Assembly: GCF_008254045.1 (NCBI RefSeq)
Contig: NZ_CP042425.1
Location: 62,001-126,000 of the forward strand
Length of the DNA stretch: 64,000 nt
From: Limnoglobus roseus
GTDB lineage: Bacteria; Planctomycetota; Planctomycetia; Gemmatales; Gemmataceae
Direction: 5' to 3'
In this document: piece by piece, positions 25,869 to 35,045 of the stretch
How the letters are laid out: each line of letters opens with the position of its first letter
How positions within the stretch are numbered: position 1 is the first letter of the stretch
Position numbers and translations under genes: made by a program
Notes under the pieces: model-generated
What the model was told of the DNA's origin: nothing
Database searches by the model: none
Seen by the model: the letters and a program-made list of their open reading frames with translations, nothing else

Positions 25869-27107
25869 TTACTTCTTACCGAACGAGAACCAGCCCTTTT
25901 TGCTGTCCTTGTCGCCCGGGGCACCGGCCATCGCCTTGCCGCTCAAGGTTTGAGCGAGGCCGTGGAGGTTCTGCTGAATCTTGCTCTTCGGGGCGTGCTT
26001 CACCAACGGTTGGCCGGCCACGCGGGCGGCGATCACCGACTTCGAATCGTTCGGGATCTGCCAGTAAATCGGCCGGCCGATTACTTCCTCGGCCTTCTTC
26101 AAGCTGATGCCTTCCTCGACCGACTCGGCCCCGACGCGGTTGACGATGATCTTCACGCGGTCGCCGCGGGCGTCGTCCGGGTTGTTCAACAGGTGGTTCA
26201 GCCGCACGACGTTCCGCAGGCTGCCCAACTCCAACTGCGCGACGAGCAAAATCTGGTCGGCCAGTTCTAGGCCCATCAGGTCGGTCGGCAGGAACGACTT
26301 GCTCAGGTCGAGGATCAGGTGCGTGTAGCTGATCTTGAGCAGGTTCACGATCCGCTCGACGTGGGCCTCGTGAATCTGGCTCATGTCCTGGATTTCCAGC
26401 GGGTGCCGGAGGATCGACAGGCCGGTCGCCTCGTGCTTGACGAGCGCCCGCTTGAGGTAGTTCATGTCCAGCCGCTGGATGTTCCGGGCCACGTCGGCGA
26501 TGGAGATATTCTCCATGCCCTGGACTTCGACGGCGATGTCGGCGTCGCCGAGGGCCAGGTCGAGGTCGATCAGGGCGACGGCGTTGTCCGGGTCGTTGGC
26601 CAGCGTGGCGGCGAGGTTGACCGCGAGCGTCGTCGTCCCCACGCCACCGCGGGAGCCGAGGACGGCGATCACCGTGGCCGGGCCGCCCTGCTTGGGCATG
26701 AGGGCGGAATTGCTGGCACTCGATGCGTTCGTGTCTTGCAGGCCGCCGGCGTCGCCCACCGCCCGCCGCAGGGCGGACAGCAGGTCTTCGAGTTCGACCG
26801 GCTCGGTCAGGAAATACTTGGCGCCCTTTTGCAGGGAGAGGAGAAGAGCCTGGTGGTTTTTGCTGATCGTCAGGATGGCCAGTTTCGGGTGCTCGGCCGC
26901 CAACTGTTGTATCGTGTGCAGGGCGCGTTGCTGGTCGCCGTCGAGCGAGACGATGGCCAGGTCGGGCGTCGACTGGCGGATGACGTCCCCGAAATACTCG
27001 TAGCGGTTACTTTCCGACTCCATCCACACGAAGTCCACGCTGAGCAGCAGGGCGCGGAGCGATTCGCGGGAGGATTCGGTCGGGTCAACGATACAAACTT
27101 TGAGCAT
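25869..27107 (-). CDS. cpaE: CpaE/TadZ pilus localisation protein (ParA/MinD-like)
   Basis: The 412-residue product has an N-terminal pseudo-receiver (1-120, LKVCIVDPTESSRESL). A MinD/ParA-like domain follows with GSRGGVGTTTLAVNLAATL. The P-loop is atypical: Arg replaces the signature Lys and Thr replaces the second Lys, as is common in CpaE/TadZ proteins. Later motifs are VALIDLDLALGDADI and ILDLSKSFLPTDLM. Proteins of this family place the pilus machine, often at a pole. The gene lies between the secretin and secretion ATPase genes, the usual cpa order. Confidence 0.88.
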   Translation of the reverse strand: MLKVCIVDPTESSRESLRALLLSVDFVWMESESNRYEYFGDVIRQSTPDLAIVSLDGDQQRALHTIQQLAAEHPKLAILTISKNHQALLLSLQKGAKYFLTEPVELEDLLSALRRAVGDAGGLQDTNASSASNSALMPKQGGPATVIAVLGSRGGVGTTTLAVNLAATLANDPDNAVALIDLDLALGDADIAVEVQGMENISIADVARNIQRLDMNYLKRALVKHEATGLSILRHPLEIQDMSQIHEAHVERIVNLLKISYTHLILDLSKSFLPTDLMGLELADQILLVAQLELGSLRNVVRLNHLLNNPDDARGDRVKIIVNRVGAESVEEGISLKKAEEVIGRPIYWQIPNDSKSVIAARVAGQPLVKHAPKSKIQQNLHGLAQTLSGKAMAGAPGDKDSKKGWFSFGKK

Positions 27108-27221
27108 GACGGCGTTACCGCAAAACCAGGGATCGTCGCACGAACCAATTCTCGAACCCGGCCACCGGCACGGGGTCGGCCCCGGTCAATCCGGGGCCGA
27201 CGGGGTCACAACTTCTCGCCG

Positions 27222-29105
27222 TTACGGCTTCTTCTCGTCGATCGGCGGCAGTGGCGTCGTCGATTCCGGGAGGATCGGCGGGACCATGACCGGGGCGGCC
27301 GCGGGGGCCACGTCCGGCAGGGGGGTCACCCCGATCGTCGGGATCGTTTCCGTCGGGGCCAGGCCCGCCGCGGGTACTTCTGGGGTGGGCAGGGTCGTCC
27401 CGCCCACGTTCACCACCGGGGCCTCGGGCGTCAGCGTCACCGGGGCCGAGATCGTCGGCTTCGGGTTGGCCGACACCGTACGGGGCAAGGTCGTCGGCAC
27501 GCCCCCCGGGGCACACCCCGTCGGGCCACAGCCCGTCGTCAGAACGCCCGTCGCCGTGTTGCAGCCGACGCCGCCGTTGCAGATGTTCCCCTTCGCCGGG
27601 AACGTCCCGTAGGTCGGGTCACACTTGTACGCCGCGTTGTAGCACCGGCCGTTCCACACCTGCCGTTGGCCCCGCGGGGCTTCCAGCAGCCCTTCCAAGA
27701 ATAGTTCATAATCGTCGGGGCTGCGGGTTTCCCGGCCCGGAAGGCGGCGGGGAACTTGCGTGCAGTCCAGGGCGTCCACCAGTCGCGGCGTCACCAGGAC
27801 GATCAACTCGGTTTCCCGCTCGTCGTGGCTGATCCGGCTGAACGCCGTGCCGATGAACGGCAGGTCGCCGATGAACGGCACCTTCACGTTCGTGGCCTGG
27901 GTGCTGGTTTCCAGCAGCCCGCCGATGGCGAACGTCTGGCCCGATTCGAGCACCACGGTCGCCCGGGTGGACTGTTCCGTGAAGCCGGGGGAGAAGCCGG
28001 CCGACGTCTGAATCCCGAACCCGTCGTTCCGCGCCCGGATGGACGGGGACACTTCGAGGTAAATCTTCCCGTCGCCGTACACGATCGGCAGCACTTCGAG
28101 CGACGTGCCGACCTGTTCCAGTTGGACGCTGATGCTGCCGAGGCCGCCCCCGGTCGCACTCAACACCGCCTGCTGCCCGCCGGACCGGATGACCGCCGGC
28201 CGACCGGACTGCGTCGTCACCTTCGGTTCAGAGAGGATCTTCGAGAGACCTTCCGACCGCAGGGCCCGCAGGGCGACGAACAACTGCGACGAGACCACGC
28301 CGATCCGCAGGTTCGCGTCCGGGGAGATCGTCGCGTTCGAGATCCCCGCGAACCCAGAGGTTTGCGTCGAGATCAGGCTGCTGAGCAGGCTGGCGAACGA
28401 CCCCGAGTTCCCGTTGACGAAGAAGTCCGCCCCGCGGGTACGCAGTTCACTGCGGTTCACCTGCGCGACCACGACCTCGATCATCACGTGCTGCGGGCCG
28501 CCCACCTGGATCGCGTTGATGACGCTGTTGGCGCTGTTGGTCCCGGTCCCGCCCGTCGCCCCTTGCGTGATCCGCGCGATGATGTCCGCGTCCGACGGCT
28601 TGTTCACGTAGCCCGTCAGGATGATGCCGCTGCCGACGCCGGGGAGGACGTCCACACTAGCCGTTGGCACCGCCCGCGAGATCACCTTCTTGAGCAGTTC
28701 GTAGTCCGGCTGGACCACGACCTCGTATTCGACCCGGCTGTTGTTCGACAGCGCGAAGGTGATGCGGGTCACGCCACTGTTCACGCCAACGAGTAGGACG
28801 GCGTCCGGGTCGTCACCACTGGGCCGCGTCTGCAAAATCTGGTCGTTGGCGACGATCGTGCCGCTCACGGTCACGCCGGCCGGCAACTTCGGCTTGAACT
28901 CGACCAGCCCGCCGAGGGGCACGAGCAGTTCCCCGCTCTTGCCGATGCGGACCTTGGCCGGTTTGCCGAGGGCGGCGTCCTTGGCCGCGGGTTGGGACTT
29001 CGCCGGGACTTGGCCCACGGCAGGGGTACCCTGCGTCAGGTGGAAGCCAGCCACGGTTGCCAATCCGCCGAGCAACAGTCGGCGGGTGAGTTTGAACGGG
29101 TGCAT
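27222..29105 (-). CDS. cpaC: CpaC/RcpA outer-membrane secretin with Cys-rich tail
   Basis: The 627-residue product has a signal peptide, an N-terminal pilus secretin domain (RIGKSGELLVPLGGL), a BON-like segment (GSGIILTGYVNKPSDADIIARI) and a type II/III secretin domain (LSEPKVTTQSGRPA, LEVLPIVYGDGKIYLEVSPSI, ETELIVLVTPRLVDAL). After the secretin core come about 170 extra residues. These hold a cluster of cysteines (CYNAAYKCD, ICNGGVGCN, TGCGPTGCAPGG) and a Pro/Ala-rich end. The secretin forms the outer membrane pore for the pilus. I prefer ATG 29105 over GTG 29114 because GGAGAGG then has suitable spacing. Confidence 0.9.
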   Translation of the reverse strand: MHPFKLTRRLLLGGLATVAGFHLTQGTPAVGQVPAKSQPAAKDAALGKPAKVRIGKSGELLVPLGGLVEFKPKLPAGVTVSGTIVANDQILQTRPSGDDPDAVLLVGVNSGVTRITFALSNNSRVEYEVVVQPDYELLKKVISRAVPTASVDVLPGVGSGIILTGYVNKPSDADIIARITQGATGGTGTNSANSVINAIQVGGPQHVMIEVVVAQVNRSELRTRGADFFVNGNSGSFASLLSSLISTQTSGFAGISNATISPDANLRIGVVSSQLFVALRALRSEGLSKILSEPKVTTQSGRPAVIRSGGQQAVLSATGGGLGSISVQLEQVGTSLEVLPIVYGDGKIYLEVSPSIRARNDGFGIQTSAGFSPGFTEQSTRATVVLESGQTFAIGGLLETSTQATNVKVPFIGDLPFIGTAFSRISHDERETELIVLVTPRLVDALDCTQVPRRLPGRETRSPDDYELFLEGLLEAPRGQRQVWNGRCYNAAYKCDPTYGTFPAKGNICNGGVGCNTATGVLTTGCGPTGCAPGGVPTTLPRTVSANPKPTISAPVTLTPEAPVVNVGGTTLPTPEVPAAGLAPTETIPTIGVTPLPDVAPAAAPVMVPPILPESTTPLPPIDEKKP

Positions 29106-29249
29106 CCTTGTCACCTCTCCTCGCTAAGGTTAGCGGGCTACTCCCGCCCGAACGCCCAAACAGTCGGTCCAGGCTCATCGCCAGGCCGGACTCCCGGCCT
29201 GCTGGCGCGGGGCACGCCCCCGCCGTCGTGACGGGGGCAGTTTCTAGCG

Positions 29250-29274
29250 GGCGGGCCACGTCATGCGGCCCGCC
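29250..29274 (-). terminator. Short hairpin between cpaB and the secretin gene
   Basis: Eight-base arms GGCGGGCC and GGCCCGCC enclose a 9-base loop in the 181-bp gap between cpaB and cpaC. Without a T-run it is more likely an attenuator or processing site within the operon than a full terminator. Confidence 0.35.
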
Positions 29275-29286
29275 GGGTTGTCTTGC

Positions 29287-30567
29287 TCAGCTGATCCGCC
29301 GCGGTTCTCCTTGCGGCTCGGCCTTCTTTTCATCCGCCGGGGTCGGGGCGATGCCGCCGTTGGTCGGGGCGATCGTGCCGTCCGGTTGGATTTCGCCGAT
29401 CAGCTTCCAGCTCATGTCTTCCTGTTGCTCGTAGCGGAACGTCTTCGTGCCGCTCGGCGTCGTGATGCTCTTGTCCACAAAAGGCTTCTTCTTCGCCGCG
29501 ACCTTCGGAGGCAGTTCCGTCCCTTCCTTCGTCGAAGGGGCGTCGTCCGGGGCGGCCTTCGTCGGCTTCACCGGCGGCTTGTTGCTGACGATCGCTTCCG
29601 TCAGGAACTGGTTCGCCCCGACTTCCTTCTTCAGGAAGTGGCCGATGTGACCCTTGAGGTCCACGACGGCGTTGCCCGGAGCTTCCACGAAGTCGATCAT
29701 CTTGAACTTCGTCGCGATCACGTCACTCGTCAGTTCCAGCCCTTCCGCCAGGTCTTCGATCGCCACCGGCACCTTCACGTACTGCGGGACGACCGGCGTT
29801 GGCGTCGTGGGCGGGGTCGTGCCCTGCGGCTGACCACCGCTGCCCGAGGCCGCGTCGTTGATCCAGCCGATCACCCGGTCCACGTCCCACTCGCTGTTGG
29901 CGACGTTCGCCTGTTCTTCCGGCTTGCCGATCAGCATGAGGCTCATGGTCACGCCGGCCGTCTGGGCCATGCGGATCAGCCGGGTCTCGTCGATCGAAAC
30001 CGCGAGCGTAATCACCTGCACCTGCATCTTGCCCTGCGGGGCACCGGGGGCCGGGATGTAATCGCTGTCCACGGCCGTCACGTGCATGTTCGGGATCAGC
30101 ACCGTCCCGCTCACCTTGTTCGTCGTCCGGTTCGTCACCGTGCCCAGCAGGTTCACCCGGCTGGTCGGCTTGATGAACGGCGTCACTTGTTCGAGCGGCA
30201 ACTTCAGGGACATCAGCCCCGCCTTGCCGGTCGGGATCGGCACTTCGCCGTTCTTGTTCACGTGCGACTTTTGCAGCGGCACGTTCGAGGTCACGGCTTG
30301 CACGAGCGACTGTTCGAGCAGTTCTTCTTCCGTCTCGATCGCGTCTTCCGCGACGTCGCTGGCGTTCATCACCTTCTTCTTCACTAGGTCCTTGATGGAT
30401 TCCTTGGTGAACTTGGTCGGCGGGTTCAGGTCTTTGACCGCCACCCAGACTTCCCGTTGCGGAATGGCCTCGGTCTTCGGCCCCGCACTCATCCGCGAGG
30501 TCAGGAACGCGGCCGCCAGACCGCACCCGACCGCGACGACCATCAAAATCAAGTTCTTTTGTTTCAC
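29287..30567 (-). CDS. cpaB: CpaB/RcpC pilus assembly protein
   Basis: GTG 30567 is the likely start because GGGGGAG lies 4 bases upstream; the frame is open further upstream without a family-like N-terminus. The 426-residue product starts VKQKNLILMVVAVGCGLAAA, a signal anchor. A SAF domain follows (REVWVAVKDLNPPTKFTKESI). The RcpC/CpaB core contains GKAGLMSLKLPLEQVTPFI, SRVNLLGTV and a second SAF-like part (YVKVPVAIEDLAEGLELT). RcpC/CpaB is a periplasmic partner of the secretin. It is the first gene of the leftward tad operon. Confidence 0.88.
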   Translation of the reverse strand: MKQKNLILMVVAVGCGLAAAFLTSRMSAGPKTEAIPQREVWVAVKDLNPPTKFTKESIKDLVKKKVMNASDVAEDAIETEEELLEQSLVQAVTSNVPLQKSHVNKNGEVPIPTGKAGLMSLKLPLEQVTPFIKPTSRVNLLGTVTNRTTNKVSGTVLIPNMHVTAVDSDYIPAPGAPQGKMQVQVITLAVSIDETRLIRMAQTAGVTMSLMLIGKPEEQANVANSEWDVDRVIGWINDAASGSGGQPQGTTPPTTPTPVVPQYVKVPVAIEDLAEGLELTSDVIATKFKMIDFVEAPGNAVVDLKGHIGHFLKKEVGANQFLTEAIVSNKPPVKPTKAAPDDAPSTKEGTELPPKVAAKKKPFVDKSITTPSGTKTFRYEQQEDMSWKLIGEIQPDGTIAPTNGGIAPTPADEKKAEPQGEPRRIS

Positions 30568-31174
30568 AATTCTCCCCCTCGTGTCGGTTGCAATGTCCGG
30601 CGGCTCACGAGGGGTTGAGCCGGCCAATTTCAGCCTACCGTCTGCCAACTCCGGGTTGGCAGCTCTGTTGCCCCATCCTGCGGTTCAGGCCGGACAACAG
30701 GGACAGTTTTCCTGGCCCAATCGTTCAGCCCGTCATTCCTGACCGGCCGAATTTGCCACCCATCCGGGTGACTTGTTTCGTTGGTGCCCGTGTCGTACCC
30801 CCTCGGTTCGACCCAGTTTCGGGCGATGAACCCTAGAACGAACTTGAGGGGACGCAAGCAAACGAGCAGTCTGAATCGTTTTTTCTTGTCTTACCTAGTA
30901 TCCGGCTGGTAGCAGTTTGTTTCCCATGCCCCTTACATTCGACCGGGTCGGAGCGGTTGCTTCAGTTTTTCTGGCCACATCAAGAACACCAATTTTGACT
31001 ATTGTTTCGAATCTGCCAAAGGATCGGGCACGGGAAGTCGTCCCGATGACGAGGAATGGGATGACGAGCGGGACGGAGGACGACTTTGACGGGAAAAGGT
31101 CTGAGCGGAGATGAATTGCAACTGAACGAGCATTCCGCCACCGGCCCGCAGCGTGGGCCGGTGGCAGCCGATTA
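30568..31174. other. Upstream region of the tad operon
   Basis: About 600 bases without a convincing gene. The part 30840-31020 is noticeably richer in A and T than its surroundings, as expected for a promoter region, and lies upstream of cpaB. I could not identify a defined sigma-70 or sigma-54 promoter. The right end carries the terminator of the esterase operon (31137-31165). Confidence 0.45.
31137..31165 (-). terminator. Hairpin at the end of the fae-mtdB-esterase unit
   Basis: Perfect 11-base arms (31137-31147 and 31155-31165) around a 7-base loop lie 10 bases beyond the stop of the alpha/beta hydrolase gene. This fits a terminator for the leftward unit, although no T-run follows. Confidence 0.6.
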
Positions 31175-32050
31175 CTACTTCTTCAGCAACCCCTGGGCGT
31201 TCAGGAAGTCGTAAAACCGCTCGGGCCACGAATCGACCGGGGCGGCAGACTTTTTACCCGGGCGGAAGCCGAAACCGTGCGGAACCTTCGCGTAGAGATG
31301 CAGTTCCGTCGCCACGCCCGCTTTTTTCAAGTCGCGATAGTGCTGAATCAGCACGTCGGCGGCCCCGTCGTCACCGCCGACCAGGAGCCAACACGGCGGG
31401 GCGTTCTCCTTCGTGATCGTTTCGCCGCGAAGTCCCAGCGGCCCGGAGTAAACGAGCGCCTGGAAGCTGGGGACGGCACTTTCCCGGTCGATCGGGTCTT
31501 CCGCCGTCGGATTCCCCTTCTCGGCCTTGCGGCAGACCATCCCGACCACCTCGCCGCCGGCCGAGAAGCCCATCATGCCAACGCGGTTCGGGTCGATGTG
31601 CCACTCCTTCGCCTTGCTGCGGACCAAGCGAAGTGCCCGCTGGCCGTCCTGTGGGGTGTGAACGTCGAGCTTGTACGGCACGCCCATTTCGCGGGCCAGG
31701 CGGTACCGCAGCACGACGGCGGCGATGCCGCGGTCGGCCAGCCACGTCGCCACGTTCTCGCCCTCGTGCTTCACCCACAACTCGCGGTGGCCGCCGCCGG
31801 GCACGACGACGACGGCCGCCCCGGTCGCCTTCTCCGCCGACGGCAAGAAGACCGTCACGTAGGGGTTGTGGACGTTCGTGGTGCGGAACTCGCCAGTGGC
31901 CTTGTTCTCGCGGTCGCGGACTTCCTTCTCGTCCTTGCGGCTCTCGAACCCGGGGGCGCCCTTTTCCCACAGGTAAATCAACGGTGGGCCGTCGGCGGCA
32001 CGGGCGAATCCGGACGCGAACAGCGTCACGGCGATCAGCAAGCGGAACAT
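31175..32050 (-). CDS. Exported alpha/beta hydrolase (esterase/lipase-like)
   Basis: The 291-residue product has a signal peptide (cut after ARA). The alpha/beta hydrolase fold shows an oxyanion region VVVPGGGHRE, the nucleophile elbow GFSAGG with Ser163, and a C-terminal KVPHGFGFRPG carrying the probable catalytic His. It matches planctomycete esterases annotated as xylanase- or acetylxylan-esterase-like. Substrates are probably acyl esters on plant or algal polysaccharides; this is family-level inference. It lies 40 bp downstream of the CE15-like gene on the same strand and is followed by a hairpin. Confidence 0.82.
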   Translation of the reverse strand: MFRLLIAVTLFASGFARAADGPPLIYLWEKGAPGFESRKDEKEVRDRENKATGEFRTTNVHNPYVTVFLPSAEKATGAAVVVVPGGGHRELWVKHEGENVATWLADRGIAAVVLRYRLAREMGVPYKLDVHTPQDGQRALRLVRSKAKEWHIDPNRVGMMGFSAGGEVVGMVCRKAEKGNPTAEDPIDRESAVPSFQALVYSGPLGLRGETITKENAPPCWLLVGGDDGAADVLIQHYRDLKKAGVATELHLYAKVPHGFGFRPGKKSAAPVDSWPERFYDFLNAQGLLKK

Positions 32051-32090
32051 GAAGAACTCCGGGAGGGGAAAGCAATCAGGCGGGTGAGGG

Positions 32091-33419
32091 TTACGGGGCC
32101 TTGATGTACCGGCCGGCGAATTCGAGGAACGTCGGCCAGTTCGGGCCGGTGGTGTGCCCGCCCTCGTGCTGGCGGAAGGCGACCTCGCCGCCGATCAAGG
32201 CCGTCTTCTCCGGCGGGAACTCGGCCGTGCCCAGGCCCTTCTTGCCAAGCAGTTCGTACACCGGGGCGGCCGCGACGCCGGCCAGGAACATGCCCTTCGC
32301 GTCCACCCAGCCGCCCTCGACGTTCAGCGAACCGACGCTGATGAACACCGGCCGTGGCGCGCACATCGCCACAAGTTCGTGGGCGTCCACCGGCAGGTCC
32401 TCGGCCGTCTTGGGGCCGGCGTACTTCAGGTAGTTGCCGGCCATCCAGTGGTACTCGCCGGGGCCGGCCACGTTCTCGACCATCTCGCCGTAGTTTCGGC
32501 GGTGCAGTTTCGCCCCGCCGGCCCCACTCGAGCCGATGAACCCGATCGCGAACCGCTCGTCGTAGGCCATCGTCACGATGGCCGCCTTGCCGTACCGGGA
32601 CAGCCCCTCGATGCCGACCTGCTTCGCGTCCACGGCCTTGTCGGTTTCGAAGTAGTCGAGCGCCCGGCTCGCACCCCAAGCCCACGCCCGTAGCGCCCCC
32701 CAGTCATCGACTTTCCGCGGTTGGCCCTTGTTCATCAGCCCGATGATGCCCTTCGTCAGCCCCGCCCCGTTGTCGGGTTGCACGCTGGTCGGCGTGAGGA
32801 TGGCATAACCCCAGCCCTTCGCCAACACCTGCTGTTGCCAGGTCGGTCCGGGGCGGGCGACGGCGGGAGCGCCGGGCCGCGGGGCGAAGTTGAACCCGAA
32901 CTCCAGGATGACCGGGACCGGCCCCTTGGCCTCGGCCGGCGTCGTCAGCGTGAGTTGAATGTCCACGGTGACGGCCGGGTAGGTCGAGTTATCGACATGG
33001 CCGACGAGTCGCTTGGTCACGACCGGCTCCTCGCCGACCTTCGTCTTGTCGTTGGCCGTCACCTCCCACTTCACCTTCGGCGTGTCCTTCGGCACGCGGC
33101 CGTAGACCTCGCGGTCGAAGTCTTCGGCGATCTCGGCCCGCCGCTTCGCCCACTGGTCGGCCGTCGCCACCGGCTTGCCGTCCTTCGCCGTCAGCGGGTC
33201 GGGCAACTTCGGGAAAGGGTTGGCCTTACTCTCGTCGGTGTTGGCGGCGTTCGGTGCGGCCTTGTTGCCGCTGGGACCGGGGTGGAGTTGCTTGATGTTC
33301 AGCAGGCCCATCAACCGCTTGTGGTCTTCCTGGGCGGTCAGTTGAACGGGCGGCGGATCGTCGGCGCGAACGAGGGCGGCGAGCAGCACGCACGGCACGA
33401 CGAGGGAGAGGCGTGACAT
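32091..33419 (-). CDS. CE15-like glucuronoyl esterase, exported
   Basis: The true start is ATG 33419 (MSRLSLVVPCVLLAALVRAD, a signal peptide); the open frame extends upstream only as an overlap with mtdB. The 442-residue product shows the CE15 nucleophile motif GLSRYGKA (Ser274), WGASRALDYFETD just before it, and the later GGHTTGPNWPTF, which probably contributes the catalytic His. CE15 enzymes cut esters between glucuronic acid on xylan and lignin alcohols, or methyl esters of glucuronate. The gene follows mtdB by 44 bp and precedes the second esterase by 40 bp, so these genes look co-transcribed. Confidence 0.82.
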   Translation of the reverse strand: MSRLSLVVPCVLLAALVRADDPPPVQLTAQEDHKRLMGLLNIKQLHPGPSGNKAAPNAANTDESKANPFPKLPDPLTAKDGKPVATADQWAKRRAEIAEDFDREVYGRVPKDTPKVKWEVTANDKTKVGEEPVVTKRLVGHVDNSTYPAVTVDIQLTLTTPAEAKGPVPVILEFGFNFAPRPGAPAVARPGPTWQQQVLAKGWGYAILTPTSVQPDNGAGLTKGIIGLMNKGQPRKVDDWGALRAWAWGASRALDYFETDKAVDAKQVGIEGLSRYGKAAIVTMAYDERFAIGFIGSSGAGGAKLHRRNYGEMVENVAGPGEYHWMAGNYLKYAGPKTAEDLPVDAHELVAMCAPRPVFISVGSLNVEGGWVDAKGMFLAGVAAAPVYELLGKKGLGTAEFPPEKTALIGGEVAFRQHEGGHTTGPNWPTFLEFAGRYIKAP

Positions 33420-33463
33420 GGAACCTCCGGGGAGGGGAGATGGGCTTCGTAGATGCAGTGGAT

Positions 33464-34384
33464 TTACTGCACCCGCAGGGCGATGTCGTAGATGTCGTCG
33501 ATGTCCAGGGTCGCGTCGTTGCGCTCGAACAAGGCGGCCACCGCGGCGCGGTGAATCTTCATCTTTGTGCCGCCGACGCCGAGCGCGCCGTAAGCGATCT
33601 TGCCATCGCGGTCCACGCCCGCGTCCATGAGTTCGACCCCTTCGATGCCGGTCGGCGGGACGCCGTTCAGGTCGATCATCAGGTGCAGGTCTTTGCCCGC
33701 ATCGCGGAATTTCTTCGGCAGCAGGACCGCTCCCGGTGCTCCGGCGGCCACGACAAGTTCGCGGCCCTCCATCGCTTTCGGCCCGTCGCTGGAGGACGCC
33801 ACGCTGACGGCTTCCACTTTCGCGCCGGGGATGTCCTTGCGAATGCGGGCGGCGACCGCTTCCGCACGGTCGAGTTGGCGGCTGCCGATGCGCACGTGCC
33901 CGCCCTGCTTCGCGAGCAACCGGGCCACCCGCTGCCCGACGGGGCCGGTGCCGCCGAGGACGAGCGATTCCGTCTGGTCGAGGTTCACGTGCTTGCTCGC
34001 GGCCCGCACGGCGGCGGCGGCGGTCGTGTTTGCGCCGTTCGAATCGAGCATGATCGAGACACTTAACTTCGCGGCCGGGATCAGGTGCTTGCGGATCGCC
34101 CGCACGAGCGCCTCGCCGGCGGCCACGTCGGACCCGCCGACGAAAATGGCCGTGTGGTGCAAGTCCTTCGACCCGCGGGTGAAGATGCACCCGTGGACGA
34201 GTGGCATCACGTTCTCGGGCGTCACGCCGCCGTAGCTGAACAGGTGTTGCACGCCACTGTCAATCGCCACGACGCGGTCGAAGACGCTTGGCAGCGGGTC
34301 GGTGTCGAGTTGGATCAGGATGCGGGCCTTGTCGGACGTCGGCTTGGCCGGAAGGGCTGGGATGAAAGTGCTGCTGTTGGGCAT
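33464..34384 (-). CDS. NAD(P)-dependent methylene-tetrahydromethanopterin dehydrogenase (MtdA/MtdB family)
   Basis: A 306-residue protein with the MtdA/MtdB N-terminal fold (ILIQLDTDPLPSVFDRVVAI and YGGVTPENVMPLVHG), the conserved LDSNGANTTAAAAV, and a Rossmann motif VLGGTGPVGQRVARLLA. It oxidises methylene-H4MPT to methenyl-H4MPT in formaldehyde oxidation. The presence of fae upstream supports the H4MPT route; choosing MtdB over MtdA needs a phylogeny. H4MPT-linked C1 genes are known from planctomycetes. It follows fae after 166 bp and precedes the CE15-like esterase. Confidence 0.9.
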   Translation of the reverse strand: MPNSSTFIPALPAKPTSDKARILIQLDTDPLPSVFDRVVAIDSGVQHLFSYGGVTPENVMPLVHGCIFTRGSKDLHHTAIFVGGSDVAAGEALVRAIRKHLIPAAKLSVSIMLDSNGANTTAAAAVRAASKHVNLDQTESLVLGGTGPVGQRVARLLAKQGGHVRIGSRQLDRAEAVAARIRKDIPGAKVEAVSVASSSDGPKAMEGRELVVAAGAPGAVLLPKKFRDAGKDLHLMIDLNGVPPTGIEGVELMDAGVDRDGKIAYGALGVGGTKMKIHRAAVAALFERNDATLDIDDIYDIALRVQ

Positions 34385-34550
34385 GGGACACCGGAGAAGG
34401 GGGAAGAGAATCGCCCGCGGTGAGAGGTCCGCGGGGCTTCAAAATATGCAGAGATCGCAATCGAAGTCGGGAGGGGTGCCCCGACCGGGGATAGGGAGTC
34501 TCTTCCCCTCACCCGGCCATCGGCCACCCTCTCCCCGGTTGACCGAACCC
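34385..34550. other. Gap between fae and the methylene-H4MPT dehydrogenase gene
   Basis: The gap contains a C-rich element around 34507-34541 (CCCCTCACCCGGCC and CACCCTCTCCCCGG), of a kind often dispersed in large GC-rich genomes. I see no gene. It may weaken co-transcription of fae with the three genes downstream. Confidence 0.35.
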
Positions 34551-35045
34551 TTACTTCGGGCTGAACGGGTGCTTCTCACCCTTGCGGGCGATGATGTCGT
34601 CGATCTTCGGCTCGCCGGCCATCGCGCTCTTGATCGCCAGCTTCGTCGCCTCGTAGTTGTACTGGTAAATCTTCGTGTCGTCGGCCGCGGCCCAGTGGAT
34701 GAACACGCCGCACACGATCACGTAGTCGTCGGCCTTGCTCTTCGGGATGATACCCTCTTCGACGCTGTCCACGACGGCCCGGGCGACGGCCGCCTGGGCG
34801 GGACCGAACATTTGCACAGCCTGCTTCGCCCCCTTGATCGTGACCTTCGTGATCATCACCGTGGCCGGCTTGCAGATCAGGTTCGGGGTGACGACCGCGA
34901 GCAAACTGGAGTGGCCCGCGCTCTGGTTCGCGAGGGCATTGGCGAAGGCCGTACCGACCGGGCCGGTCTTGTCGCCGATGAGCAGGTCGATGTGGGCGAT
35001 CTCGTTGCCTTCGCCGACCAGGCCTTCGCCGATGAACATGGACAT
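34551..35045 (-). CDS. fae: Formaldehyde-activating enzyme
   Basis: The 164-residue product has the usual Fae length. It starts [20 protein letters not shown] with the probable catalytic His18. Diagnostic segments are [35 protein letters not shown] and [20 protein letters not shown]. Fae condenses formaldehyde with tetrahydromethanopterin to methylene-H4MPT, the substrate of the dehydrogenase encoded downstream. ATG 35045 is chosen because GGAG precedes it at spacing 7; the frame runs open further upstream. It is divergent from the exported propeller gene at 35244. Confidence 0.95.
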   Translation of the reverse strand: MSMFIGEGLVGEGNEIAHIDLLIGDKTGPVGTAFANALANQSAGHSSLLAVVTPNLICKPATVMITKVTIKGAKQAVQMFGPAQAAVARAVVDSVEEGIIPKSKADDYVIVCGVFIHWAAADDTKIYQYNYEATKLAIKSAMAGEPKIDDIIARKGEKHPFSPK

